From Erwinia piriflorinigrans CFBP 5888 (GTDB lineage Bacteria > Pseudomonadota > Gammaproteobacteria > Enterobacterales > Enterobacteriaceae), in the NCBI RefSeq assembly GCF_001050515.1, contig NZ_CAHS01000016.1:109218-173217 (forward strand): a stretch of 64,000 nucleotides of DNA. Direction: 5' to 3'. A program made the translations under genes and the position numbers. Shown in pieces: positions 28,887-38,239 of this stretch (positions are counted from its first letter, which is position 1; the number at the start of each line of letters is the position of its first letter). The notes under the pieces are model-generated. The model ran no database searches. It worked only from the letters and a program-made list of their open reading frames with translations, and had not been told where the DNA came from.

Positions 28887-30329
28887 CTATCGTGCAGCAC
28901 TGGCAGCAACAGGTGATGGTCGTCCACCCAACTCAGTCTCCCGAAGTCGCCAGTAATTAACCGTTAGCATAGCGCTTCCGCTAAATATCAGCTCGGGCCG
29001 TTCGATGGGGAAATAGCGTGAGGTCATCACGCCTGCACCGTCGTTGATAAAGATCTCGATGCTTGAGCTATCAAGTAGGATCTGCAATTTTTCCACCGCC
29101 CCGCTCCAGTAACGCCTTTCGTCACCAGGGCTGCTTAATCCCTTACGGCTAAGGGTAATGCCTTCTGGATCGCATTTCAGCCAGAGAGTTTCACCAATGG
29201 CTAGCTCAAAGCTACCAGCAACCTGTAGCAGCAGCTCGGCGCTATCTGCGCTGAAGACAGGCAGCGTGTCGGCACGGCCTTCAGCCTGCTGGCCCGCCGT
29301 GCGTAACGCCAACAGTTCGCGGGCAGGAACCTGATAAAGTTGTCCTTCGCGCACGCTTAGCTCGCGCGGGCAGCTCATCATGTGCAGCCAGCCGTGCTGT
29401 AGGGTCGGTTGCGAAAATTCATCCTGGTCAGGTACGCCCATCCAGCCAACCAGCAGGCGGCGGCCATCGTCGGAAAGGGTCGTTTGGGGGGCATAAAACT
29501 CATGTCCATAATCCAGTTCCAGGAAAGGACCGTGTGGATAATCGCCTTTGTTGTAATCCAGTTCGCCCAGCAGATAGCCGCACTGATACTGATTCAGATA
29601 GCGACGCTCCTCGGCGTCAACGCCCTGTGGGCAGCTGATTAGCACATCATGTCCGTCAAGATTAAACAGATCGGGGCACTCCCACATGTAGCCAAATGTG
29701 CCGGTATCGCGCAGCTGACTACCGGCAATCTCACCCAGCAATGTCCAGGATACCAAATCCGGAGATTTCAGCAGCAGCACCTTGCCCCGTAGCTGGAGGT
29801 CCTGCGCAGCCAGCACCATGTACCAACTGTCCTCATGCCGCCAGACCTTAGGATCGCGTATGTGTCCGGTGTAGCCCTGTAGCTGTCCCAGAACCGCCTG
29901 TTTATCAAACTCACCCTGCTCATTCTGTCGGGCGATACATTGCCATGCTGTGCGATCGTCATTGTCCAGCATCACGTTACCGGTATAAACCAATACCAGC
30001 TGCCCGTGATCATCCACTGCTGAGCCGGAGAAACAGCCATCAATATCGAAGCTTTCGCAGGGTATGAGCGCCACTGGCTCATTCTGCCAGTTGATCAGAT
30101 CGGCAGAACTCCAGTGTCCCCAAAACTTGGTACTGTGATCGCAGGCCAACGGGTTCCACTGATAAAATAGATGGTAACGACCCTGGAATTGAATGAAGCC
30201 GTTCGGATCATTCATCAAGCCGACCACTGGCGAGAGATGCCACTGCGGACGGTGGCGATCGGCAGGATGACGCCGATAACCATTCATTACGGCGTGCAGA
30301 GTCTGCTTCAGGAGGTGTTTATCACTCAT
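28887..30329 (-). CDS. scrB: Sucrose-6-phosphate hydrolase (GH32)
   Basis: 480 residues. The GH32 signature LSPVVGLMNDPNGF contains the nucleophile Asp41. HIRDPKVW and MWECPDLF (acid/base Glu) follow, with a C-terminal beta-sandwich. The enzyme splits sucrose 6-phosphate made by the PTS into glucose 6-phosphate and fructose. Its start overlaps the end of scrA by 4 nt, so the two form one operon. The rest of the usual scr regulon (scrK, scrY, scrR) is not in the window. Confidence 0.93.
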   Translation of the reverse strand: MSDKHLLKQTLHAVMNGYRRHPADRHRPQWHLSPVVGLMNDPNGFIQFQGRYHLFYQWNPLACDHSTKFWGHWSSADLINWQNEPVALIPCESFDIDGCFSGSAVDDHGQLVLVYTGNVMLDNDDRTAWQCIARQNEQGEFDKQAVLGQLQGYTGHIRDPKVWRHEDSWYMVLAAQDLQLRGKVLLLKSPDLVSWTLLGEIAGSQLRDTGTFGYMWECPDLFNLDGHDVLISCPQGVDAEERRYLNQYQCGYLLGELDYNKGDYPHGPFLELDYGHEFYAPQTTLSDDGRRLLVGWMGVPDQDEFSQPTLQHGWLHMMSCPRELSVREGQLYQVPARELLALRTAGQQAEGRADTLPVFSADSAELLLQVAGSFELAIGETLWLKCDPEGITLSRKGLSSPGDERRYWSGAVEKLQILLDSSSIEIFINDGAGVMTSRYFPIERPELIFSGSAMLTVNYWRLRETELGGRPSPVAASAAR

Positions 30330-31702
30330 TGGTCACCCTCTTGGTTGTAGTTAAACAGGAGCGAAATAAAGAACGCAATGCTAAATGCCATTCCCAGGCC
30401 TATCAGCTGGTGCACCAGTGAGCTGGCCTGGATAATCGCCAGCCCCGGTAGGCCGGTCAGCCCAACCCCTGTGGCGTAGACTTTATTGTAAACCACCCAG
30501 GCACCGCCCACGGCGCCGCCTGCCATCGCGGCGATAAAGGGTTTCACAAAACGTAAATTGACCCCAAATACCGCAGCCTCTACCGACCCAATCATGGCGG
30601 AGAAAGCAGCCGGAATGGCAATTTTGCGCACCTTAGAATTACGAGTACGGAACCACACGGCCAGGCAAGCACCGCCCTGGGCGACGTTGGCCATCGACCA
30701 TATTGGCAGCAGGTAGTTAACGCCGATTGCCGGATTACTTAGCAGCCCGGCCTCAATGGCATGGAAGCTGTTCTGAATACCGGTCATTGCCACCACGGAG
30801 TAAAGCCCGCCGAACAACACCCCGGCCATCCATCCGGTATGAGCGATCAGCGTGGTCAGCACGTAGGCAATTCCATCACCGAGCATTCGGCCTGCCGGGC
30901 CAATGACCAGCATGGCGACGAAGCCCGAAATAATCAGAGTCAGGAACGGCACAAAGATAATTTCCACCATGTCAGGGACCCCACGGCGCAAACGCTTCTC
31001 AATGAAGCTCATAAACCAGACGGTGAGCAGCACCGGGAAAACCGTGCCCTGATAGCCGATCATGGCAATTTGCATGCCGTATAAATCCAGCGTGTGGTAG
31101 TTCCCCAGCCCCCCCCAGACGTTAGCCAGCGCCGGATGGGTCAGAATGCCTCCGAGTGTGGCACCTATAAAGGGGTTGCCGCCAAATACCCTTGCGGCGG
31201 TAAAACCAATGAGCACCGGCAGGATGATAAAAGCGGATGAGCTGAACATTTCCAGCAGTACATAGATAGGATGATGCGTGTCCAGCCAGGCATAAGTTTT
31301 GATCAGACTGAGCAGCCCCATCAGCAGGCCAGAGGCGATAATGGCGGGGATTAAGGGAACGAATACTTTGGAAAGCGTGCTGGCAACGCGATGAAAATAG
31401 CCGAGATTTTTTTCAGCATTCTGTGAAGCCTGTTCTTTTTGCGAGGAGTCATCAATCTGGGCCGCGTGAACGAACGCGTCATAAACATCGTTAATCGCGT
31501 TACTGCCAAACACCACCTGTACCTGCCCCGCCTTACGAAAGCTGGCTTTTACGCCTTTAACTGCATCTATTGCGTTTAGATCCAGGTTTGACTCATCTTC
31601 AAGAATGACCCGAAGTCGGGTCGCACAGTGAATGGCTGAAGAGATATTGTCCTTGCCGCCCATCAGTGGAACCAGCTGCCGGGCTACCTGCCTGTAATCC
31701 AT
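30326..31702 (-). CDS. scrA: PTS sucrose-specific transporter, EIIBC components
   Basis: 458 residues. The EIIB domain comes first, with the phosphorylated Cys26 in HCATRLRV. A linker of about 20 residues and a hydrophobic EIIC domain with about ten membrane spans follow. No EIIA domain is fused, as in enteric ScrA, which uses the glucose EIIA (Crr). It imports sucrose as sucrose 6-phosphate. A good CRP site lies 33-48 nt upstream of the start. Confidence 0.92.
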   Translation of the reverse strand: MDYRQVARQLVPLMGGKDNISSAIHCATRLRVILEDESNLDLNAIDAVKGVKASFRKAGQVQVVFGSNAINDVYDAFVHAAQIDDSSQKEQASQNAEKNLGYFHRVASTLSKVFVPLIPAIIASGLLMGLLSLIKTYAWLDTHHPIYVLLEMFSSSAFIILPVLIGFTAARVFGGNPFIGATLGGILTHPALANVWGGLGNYHTLDLYGMQIAMIGYQGTVFPVLLTVWFMSFIEKRLRRGVPDMVEIIFVPFLTLIISGFVAMLVIGPAGRMLGDGIAYVLTTLIAHTGWMAGVLFGGLYSVVAMTGIQNSFHAIEAGLLSNPAIGVNYLLPIWSMANVAQGGACLAVWFRTRNSKVRKIAIPAAFSAMIGSVEAAVFGVNLRFVKPFIAAMAGGAVGGAWVVYNKVYATGVGLTGLPGLAIIQASSLVHQLIGLGMAFSIAFFISLLFNYNQEGDQ

Positions 31703-31734
31703 AATATTTACCCAAACTTTTATTATTGTAAAAT

Positions 31735-31750
31735 TTTGACGTATATCACA
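31735..31750 (-). promoter_or_regulatory. CRP site upstream of scrA
   Basis: TTTGA-CGTATA-TCACA differs from the TGTGA-N6-TCACA consensus at one base. It suits catabolite control of a sugar PTS operon. Confidence 0.7.
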
Positions 31751-33126
31751 AATAACACTTTCGGCAGGTAATTGTAAACATGTATACGCATTTCACTGTG
31801 ACCTTTTTTCTGACCAAAGTGGCCAGAATATCTTCAGAAACGGGGCGATAAAATTATCGTCAACCACAGATTAATAATTCCTGAGCGGGTCTGAATCTGG
31901 CTCATATCACTGAGAAATATCGGGGTAGATAGTCCAACAGCACCCAGGGTTATCAAGGCCATATGAAGCAATACCCCCTGTTCTCTAGAAAGCTTCTTCA
32001 TCAGAATTCAGGGGTAAATCGTGGTAAGCCCATATGCTTCTCTTATGCCCAAATATACGGCTGTATCGTCTAGCGTATAGTGGCATTCCAACTAAAGGTC
32101 AGGATCATCTGGCGGAGCTGGTCACTCCACAATTCGGCTTTGAGTAAGACAGGATAAGGTTAGTCTAAACGACGAGTCAGTTAACGTTCTGTAGAGAAGG
32201 GGAGATTGTCCAAAACTAAAAACCAGCAGAGAACATTTGCCTCTGCTGAGTTGATAGCTTTACTAAGGTGTGGTTAAAATTTCCCTGGTGCTGCTTATTT
32301 ATGGCAGCCTGACCTAAATAAAGTCAGGTTTTTATTATTTATAAATCAATTTTTGAAGCGAAAATCTTATATCATTATCGGGTTATACAACAACTATACT
32401 AAAGTATAGTTTGATACTAAACCTTAGTTTGTTTAGGTTAGTTATTATTTCAAATTGGTATAATTAGATACCAGAGGTATTTCTGTCTGAAAGCAGTACA
32501 AATAGCAAGGATCGAAAAATACAAAAAATATCAATAGCATAAACAGGTAATTAAAATTGCACCGATCTGACAACAGAAAAAACCTTAACGAGGATATTTT
32601 TATTCCCATCGTCAAATAAAAAACGCTTCCAAATAGTATATTACCGCCCTTTCCACATTGAAACATATAATACATGCCGCGCATGCATGTTATACCCCCT
32701 AATCATTAACACTCTGATAACAAAAAGAGAAAGCTGCTTTTTTTGATTTATTAGTCAATTAAACGGCATCGCCATCATTACCGATGAGACCCTTTTATAG
32801 TAAAACTTATGACACCCCTAACTTATTGCCATGACAATTTATTCTTACGGTATCACCGCATCAGGATATAAGTAAAAATCAATAAACAAAACAACAGCTT
32901 ATATAAAAAATGCATTTCACGCACAAAAAAGTTAACGAAACCCCAATCTAATAAATAGATAGACGAAGTGGATAATTAAATCATCAATATATCCCTTGAT
33001 ATTATTAAAACAACAATAAATTTAAAAACACAAAAATTATCACTATAATAATGAGCCGGCATGCTACTTACGAGACTTCACTGATGTTACCGGATGAAAT
33101 TTATATATTCATACAAAGGTAACGTT
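31751..33126. other. Long AT-rich stretch without a supported gene
   Basis: About 1.4 kb. On the plus strand a frame ending at about 32147 reads GIPTKGQDHLAELVTPQFGFE, and on the minus strand from about 32002 a frame reads MKKLSREQGVLLHMALITLG. Both look like fragments of decayed genes that I cannot name. A plus-strand terminator lies at 32308-32340. The last 400 bp before luxI are strongly AT-rich and may bind H-NS. Confidence 0.5.
32308..32340 (+). terminator. Intrinsic terminator in the gene-poor stretch
   Basis: CCTGAC pairs with GTCAGG across a 9-nt loop, followed by TTTTTATTATTT. It probably ended a plus-strand gene now decayed. Confidence 0.65.
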
Positions 33127-33771
33127 ATGTTTAACATTTACAGCATTAATTACTCATCAATGAGAAGTGAAAAATCAGAAGATCTCTTTGCATTAAGAAA
33201 GAATACTTTCAAAGACAGATTGCAATGGGCCGTAAACTGTTCTGACGGAAAGGAAGTTGATCAGTTTGATAATGAAAAAACAGACTATATTTACGGTGTT
33301 GAAAATGGAATGATTATTTGCGGCACACGGATGATTGACATGAAACATGACAACATGTTGAACAGTACATTTTCTTCATTTTTTAAGGACGTTCCCATAC
33401 CTGATGGTAAGTTTATTGAATCTACACGATTTTTTGTGGATAAAGAAAGAACCCATTCGCTACTGGGGCGCAAATTTCCCGTTACTACGGTTCTGTTTCT
33501 CTCACTGATTAACTATGCAAGGCAGCATCACTATGACGGAATTCTGGCTGTCGCCAGTCATCCGATGTTGCATATCATCAGGAGTTCAGGGTGGAATGTC
33601 TCACTACTTAAAACGGGCATGTCCGAAAAAGATGAGCCAGTTTATCTGTTACTCGGCCATGTAGACCGAGAAAGCCAGGAGGCGCTAAAAGACAGAATAT
33701 TCAGAAAAATCAGCACAATGGATGAAAGCACCCTGGACGCCTGGCCGCTGACATCTGAACCTTCAATCTAA
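33127..33771 (+). CDS. Acyl-homoserine-lactone synthase, LuxI family
   Basis: 214 residues from the ATG at 33127, preceded by AAAGGTAA; the open frame begins 11 codons earlier without similarity. All invariant LuxI residues are present: Arg24, Phe28, Trp34, Asp45, Asp48, Arg68, Glu98 and Arg101 (IESTRFFV). Such enzymes make N-acyl homoserine lactones from SAM and acyl-ACP. The acyl chain cannot be read from the sequence. It is convergent with the luxR gene, with no base between the stop codons, the layout of expI/expR and esaI/esaR in related plant bacteria. Confidence 0.93.
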   Translation: MFNIYSINYSSMRSEKSEDLFALRKNTFKDRLQWAVNCSDGKEVDQFDNEKTDYIYGVENGMIICGTRMIDMKHDNMLNSTFSSFFKDVPIPDGKFIESTRFFVDKERTHSLLGRKFPVTTVLFLSLINYARQHHYDGILAVASHPMLHIIRSSGWNVSLLKTGMSEKDEPVYLLLGHVDRESQEALKDRIFRKISTMDESTLDAWPLTSEPSI

Positions 33772-34488
33772 TCAACTAACCGGTTTAATCAGCTGAAGTT
33801 CCACACCAAGACGTATTGCATGCCGGGCATTTGTCACTCCCAGTTTTTTGACGATATTGGACATATGAAACTTAACCGTGCAGGTTTTTATCCCGAGAAT
33901 CATTCCCGTTTCGTGATAGGTTTTACCCACGCTGGCCCAATAAAGGATTTCGTTTTCTCTGTCCGTGAAGCGAGATTTTTTTTCTGAACGGGACGCATTT
34001 TTTTCTGACAATGATGTCAGTGCAAGATACGTTTCATGGACTGACGCGAGGAGTAAAGAGATGTCACCTTTGTTCTTGATGAGAATTTCGGTGGCTTCTG
34101 CACTGCATTCAGCAGTAAGCGAAAAAGATAGGGTGACAAGATTATTGTTATAATCATGTAACAGAAAGGTATACCCATTGCTCACGCCAAACTCATGGGC
34201 CTTATCGAAAAGTTTGGAGAATCGAAAACCTGAACCAGCCATCAGATTTTCATCCCATGCAAAGGGGGTTAACCGATTCAGCGCCGTGATAACCACCGGA
34301 TCGGTATACTGCAATCCCTTTTCCTTGTACTGCTTTACCCATTCATCCGGGTAATTTGTTACGCCAAAGATACAGGACATATCTTTTTTGGACAAAACAA
34401 CGTATGCCCAAATGAACTCTCCTAAATCACCTAATGCCGCTTCCAGTTGCTTGCTGATAATGTCACTAATATTATCTTCAGGTTCCAT
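33772..34488 (-). CDS. LuxR-family quorum-sensing regulator
   Basis: 238 residues. The autoinducer-binding domain has the conserved Trp50, Tyr54, Asp63, Pro64 and Trp78. The C-terminal helix-turn-helix (FTDRENEILYWASVGKTYHE and VKFHMSNIVKKLGV) includes the GerE-type contact residues. It is expected to bind the lactone made by the neighbouring synthase. Relatives of the EsaR/ExpR subgroup act as repressors that let go of DNA on binding lactone; which mode applies here is unknown. No lux box was found near either start. Confidence 0.93.
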   Translation of the reverse strand: MEPEDNISDIISKQLEAALGDLGEFIWAYVVLSKKDMSCIFGVTNYPDEWVKQYKEKGLQYTDPVVITALNRLTPFAWDENLMAGSGFRFSKLFDKAHEFGVSNGYTFLLHDYNNNLVTLSFSLTAECSAEATEILIKNKGDISLLLASVHETYLALTSLSEKNASRSEKKSRFTDRENEILYWASVGKTYHETGMILGIKTCTVKFHMSNIVKKLGVTNARHAIRLGVELQLIKPVS

Positions 34489-34834
34489 TAACTGCTTGCT
34501 CCTGATAACTAAAATTTATCTGACAGAATATACCAGAAATGTGCATCAAGCCGGAACCACGGAATTTTTAGTGAGTGTAAGGTCAGATTATATGGCTGTT
34601 TTGTGCATAATCAGTCGAGTAAAATTACCGAATGCATCATAAAGACCTTAACACGTTACGTTGGAATGCCACGCTAAATGGCAGAGGATTACGTGTTGCA
34701 GAACATTCCTACCGGAAATCCGTTTCCCAAGACGTCAGCTGGGCAGTAACGCAAGTATCAATGCCCCATGCCCGCAGCCTGTCTGAACTTATCAGGCCAG
34801 TCATCGATATGACTGGATCACAGAAGATACAGAC
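34489..34834. other. Gap between luxR and flhC
   Basis: About 350 bp. A 140-residue plus-strand frame crosses it but runs on into flhC antisense, and it has no recognisable similarity. It should contain the luxR promoter (minus strand) and the 3' end of the flhDC transcript. Confidence 0.4.
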
Positions 34835-35371
34835 TCATAAGCTCTTGGCGGGTGCGCTGAATTTTTTTAGCGCACGTGAAGGTGGGCAGCACAGGCTACA
34901 GGTAAAAGGCTCATGGATAATATCGGTTACCATTACGAACTCCCCTGTGCACACAGCACAAGGCTTCTGTGAGATCATTCCACAACCCACAAAACGTAAC
35001 AACGTCCACGCACGGGTTAATCCCAGTACGGGTTTTTCTGAGGAATATGGATAGCTCTGTTCAAGATAAAGCCGATAAGCTTTCATCAAGGTTTTAATCG
35101 GGCGTTCATTTTCAGTATTCTTCAAATAGAAATAAATATTATAAAATAGTGAGGAATGAATGTTTTGTTCCCAGGCCATAAACCAATCCCCGGAGAAAGG
35201 TAGCATCCCTTTTGGCGGAGGGCAGCCGCGTATCTCTTTATATAAACGCAGCAAGCGCCGACGGCTCACAGAGGTTTCTGACTCAAGCACCTGCATTCTT
35301 GCTCCCAGAACGATCAGTTCCATCGCTATATTTATTTCATTGATCTCATCCAGCTGGCTTTTATCGATCAC
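34835..35371 (-). CDS. flhC: Flagellar master regulator subunit FlhC
   Basis: 178 residues (192 in E. coli; the tail is shorter). AMELIVLGARMQVLESET, GCPPPKGMLPFSGDWFMAWEQN and LTRAWTLLRFV match FlhC. The four zinc ligands Cys138, Cys141, Cys158 and Cys161 keep the E. coli spacing. FlhD4C2 activates class II flagellar promoters. It overlaps flhD by 4 nt. No motA or other flagellar gene follows, unlike the canonical flhDC-motAB-che order, so this is an isolated pair in the island. Confidence 0.93.
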   Translation of the reverse strand: MIDKSQLDEINEINIAMELIVLGARMQVLESETSVSRRRLLRLYKEIRGCPPPKGMLPFSGDWFMAWEQNIHSSLFYNIYFYLKNTENERPIKTLMKAYRLYLEQSYPYSSEKPVLGLTRAWTLLRFVGCGMISQKPCAVCTGEFVMVTDIIHEPFTCSLCCPPSRALKKFSAPAKSL

Positions 35372-35718
35372 TTATGGCTCCTGGGATCGTGGCTTTTCTG
35401 CTTATTCAGCGCGTTAATCAAATCAGTTGATAAAAGGATCCCAGTATGAAATTGTTGTAAAGCTTCAATACGTGAGTTTTTGGTTAAATTAACAATGGCA
35501 GTATCATCCACACGCAGGCGACAGATCAATTGATTGGTTGCTGCCAGTTTCATTAGCTGAAGCAATGAAAGTCCTTTCAGATTTTCAATCGTCTCTTCAG
35601 ATAGCCCGAGACGAAACCCCGCTGCAAATTTATCTGTAGCGATTAATTGCTGGCAGAGTAGCAAATATGAAAGATTAATATCATGGATACTTTGTAGATG
35701 CTTATCAAAACTAGACAT
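35368..35718 (-). CDS. flhD: Flagellar master regulator subunit FlhD
   Basis: 116 residues, as in E. coli FlhD. IHDINLSYLLLCQQLI, FRLGLSEETIENLKGLSLLQLMKLA and LQQFHTGILLSTDLINALN are diagnostic. It lacks DNA-contacting residues of its own and forms the heterohexamer with FlhC. It is the first gene of the pair; the 365 bp upstream contain no other gene and must hold the promoter. Amino-acid divergence from E. coli is larger than for the core genes here, suggesting a second, specialised copy. Confidence 0.92.
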   Translation of the reverse strand: MSSFDKHLQSIHDINLSYLLLCQQLIATDKFAAGFRLGLSEETIENLKGLSLLQLMKLAATNQLICRLRVDDTAIVNLTKNSRIEALQQFHTGILLSTDLINALNKQKSHDPRSHK

Positions 35719-36083
35719 TTCTGATCACCTAAATATCATTTAGTCGGTACTGGTTAGCTTATTACGCAAAAGATTGTCACTTTACCATCGCTGCCGGATT
35801 CTGGTTCACAATGCTTTTACCGTTGATATATTGCCCAATTCCCTTGCAAGAAGTTGAAAAATATAATAATTATGTGCTAAGCGTTTTTTAAACTGCAAAT
35901 AGCTAAAAACGAGGCGAGATACCAAGTACAGTCCTAAAAGACTCCAATCACCACGCGCCCCGGCTCAACACCAAACAACAATTATCATAAAGGCTAAAAA
36001 TAAAGGAATTATAAAAAGTTAAAAAAATATTAATAAACATTAAAAAACAACACTATTAAATTAGCAATTAATAAAGTACAAAG
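35719..36083. other. AT-rich upstream region of flhD
   Basis: About 365 bp with no gene. It divides the flhDC pair (minus) from a small plus-strand ORF and probably carries regulatory sites for flhDC, none of which I could place. Confidence 0.45.
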
Positions 36084-36365
36084 ATGAAAAAACACCCCAC
36101 CTCATTACCACGAATAGAAACCATTTTTTATAGTAGTCATATAGCGTCAAAAGTGTTGTCATTTAATGGAATGACATTTCACTTAACCAGGTTATCATTG
36201 ATACCTTCAGCGATTTACTGTGATTACCCGTTCGCTTTTAGAGACAGGCCGTTGATAACCGTCAGGCATGCTTTATCGTTATCTTTTGCTGTGCTGGGGT
36301 TCATCTTTGGATACCACCTCATATACCGCTCCCGACAGCAAGTTAAGTTTGTTGGTAAAAATTGA
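36084..36365 (+). CDS. Hypothetical 93-residue protein with one membrane span
   Basis: The only notable feature is a hydrophobic segment near residues 63-81 (ALSLSFAVLGFIFGYHLIY) followed by a basic tail. No Shine-Dalgarno sequence is evident (AAAGATGAAAAA before and after the ATG). It could be a real small membrane protein or chance. Confidence 0.3.
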   Translation: MKKHPTSLPRIETIFYSSHIASKVLSFNGMTFHLTRLSLIPSAIYCDYPFAFRDRPLITVRHALSLSFAVLGFIFGYHLIYRSRQQVKFVGKN

Positions 36366-37438
36366 TCATTTCGAAAGGAAAAAAAGCATGACGGTAATCA
36401 TGTCTAATTGATAATGCGACTGACGCACATGCGTTAGCGGGTGGCAGAATGTTCCCATCCGATGCGCCAGCGAGTTGATCAGGACAGTCGGCTGACCAAC
36501 CCGCAGATTAAGCAGTTCCAGGCCACGGTGAGTGGTAGCAACAGCCTTTATGGCTCAATATAAGGATCGCGCTCTGCCCTGTTTAACCGCCATTCTTGTA
36601 TCAATATACAAAGCGCGATTATCCCCTGTAGTTATTGTGCCCTTTTGCCAGCTTAATGCTGGCTTTTTTTTAGTATAACGATAAATAAAGATCATCATAG
36701 CTAATGGAACCAGGTAATGTATTACAGGTTACCTGATCCCGTCAGTAACCGGGCTGTTGACAGTGAGCAGAATGACATGCAGCAATGTTGGCAGCAGCGG
36801 CCTCCCGGTAGTTCAGCTATTTGACGTCACCCCTCACTCTGCCTGACGCAGGCATATTGTTCGTTAGCTCAATCAATTGCAGCAAGGATATGCCCTCTAG
36901 ATTCTGACGTTTTTGCATGAGTGTCTTTTTTCCACCAGCCCACCATAGTGGTATCGCTTTACTTTAACGGGCTGGGCCGGAACTTCAGTCTTATATCTAT
37001 ATATGGACGATTGCTATCTTTTAAGAGATCGCTCTTCACTGAAAACAGAAATAATTTTAAACACAAGTTGTCGCACATAGCAGATTGTTTTTACTTTCAT
37101 CTAATAAATTAAAAGTTTCCAGCAAACCTGTCGTATTCCTTCACGAGGGAAATGATGCGTATGTTGATGAAGAATAATAATGATACGCGTAACTAGCAGG
37201 ACATTTCGCGCAAAACTGTGCATAATAAACGGGTAAATTAACTCTCTATTTAGCCTGTTAACAACATGCCATTTGTCGTCATGTCGACTAACAGATTAAT
37301 AATAATAAAGCTTAAATGAGCCCACTCAGTATCCCCTGTAAATAACAAGGGATTCACTTTTTGACGAAAAATAGTAATCAACACAGATATTTAATCAATA
37401 ACTCACTGGCATCCATACAAAGAAGATGAGTTCAAACA
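36366..37438. other. Gene-poor stretch with a terminator and hairpins
   Basis: A plus-strand frame ending near 36562 reads NPQIKQFQATVSGSNSLYGSI, possibly the tail of a decayed gene. A clear terminator is at 36647-36671. Inverted repeats CAGGTAA/TTACCTG (36711-36735) enclose GTAAT-GT-ATTAC. The last 300 bp precede the ToxR-like gene and are AT-rich. No complete gene is supported. Confidence 0.45.
36647..36671 (+). terminator. Intrinsic terminator
   Basis: GCCAGC-TTAAT-GCTGGC followed by eight T. No intact plus-strand gene precedes it closely, which supports the view that a gene upstream has decayed. Confidence 0.8.
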
Positions 37439-38239
37439 ATGGATAACAATATTATCATCGGTAATCTTCTCACGATCGACAGACGCACCCGAACACTGTC
37501 AAGTGTTCTTGACGGAAAAAACGTCATGCTTCCTGCGTCTGCCTGTCGCTGCCTTATCGCTCTTACGCAGGCAAAAGAGCAGGTGTTATCGCAAGAACAG
37601 CTAATGGATATTGGCTGGCGTCATTCCGGCGTAGAGGTCACAGACAACAGCGTACGGGTAATGATTACCAAAATCCGCCGCGCGCTCATCGCCCTTGAAG
37701 TGAATGACAGTGTCCAACTGATCGCCGTAACGCGCAGCGGATACCGACTGATTGTGCGCACTGAACAGCCTGCCGCAGAGCTGCGCAATGTATCTGCTGG
37801 CAAGCCGTTACACGTCTCGGCGGAGGTAATTTCGCAGCACGTCGGTGCTTTCCGCGCTCATAGCCAGCTGATACGCCGTATGGTGGCAAGCGCAGCGGGG
37901 CTGGTTGTGGGCAGCTGTGTGGTCGCGGCTGTCAGCTGGCTGCTGACAATCAAACCCGAGCCGATTAACTATATACGCTGGCACGGTGAGGAAGCCCCGC
38001 CTCAGACGGAGGTTTGGGTGCCGGGAAATATCCCAGCAGATAAACAACTCATCGCCCAGACACTGCAACTTTATATACAGTACGCCACCAAGAAAGATGG
38101 GGATATTAACCCCAAACATGCCCGTTACCTCTACATAACAACTGAGGAATCCAGCCCTGAACTGGGCCTGATTGCCTGCGTTGCCCCACTGCGGGATTCG
38201 GAGAACAACTGTGAATCGTACTCTTTTAAATATCGTTAA
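37439..38239 (+). CDS. ToxR/CadC-like membrane-bound transcriptional regulator
   Basis: 266 residues. The N-terminal OmpR-type winged helix (about 1-108) shows SQEQLMDIGW, VTDNSVRVMITKIRRAL and the wing VTRSGYRL. A single membrane span lies at about 149-170, and a periplasmic domain of about 95 residues carries two cysteines near the end (IACVAP and NNCES). This is the one-component design of CadC and ToxR, which sense periplasmic signals and bind DNA from the membrane. A second gene overlaps by 29 nt and encodes a small bitopic protein, recalling ToxR/ToxS. Ligand and targets are unknown. Confidence 0.75.
   Translation: MDNNIIIGNLLTIDRRTRTLSSVLDGKNVMLPASACRCLIALTQAKEQVLSQEQLMDIGWRHSGVEVTDNSVRVMITKIRRALIALEVNDSVQLIAVTRSGYRLIVRTEQPAAELRNVSAGKPLHVSAEVISQHVGAFRAHSQLIRRMVASAAGLVVGSCVVAAVSWLLTIKPEPINYIRWHGEEAPPQTEVWVPGNIPADKQLIAQTLQLYIQYATKKDGDINPKHARYLYITTEESSPELGLIACVAPLRDSENNCESYSFKYR

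Noticed and set aside
32445..32684. 79-codon minus-strand ORF in the AT-rich gap
   Set aside because: Phenylalanine-rich low-complexity translation expected by chance in AT-rich DNA.
33000..34560. lux box near luxI or luxR
   Set aside because: No 18-20 bp dyad matching lux or esa boxes was found upstream of either gene.
34632..35054. 140-codon plus-strand ORF between luxR and flhC
   Set aside because: Half of it is antisense to flhC and the rest resembles nothing recognisable.
36921..37112. 63-codon plus-strand ORF
   Set aside because: No ribosome binding site or similarity; AT-rich chance frame.
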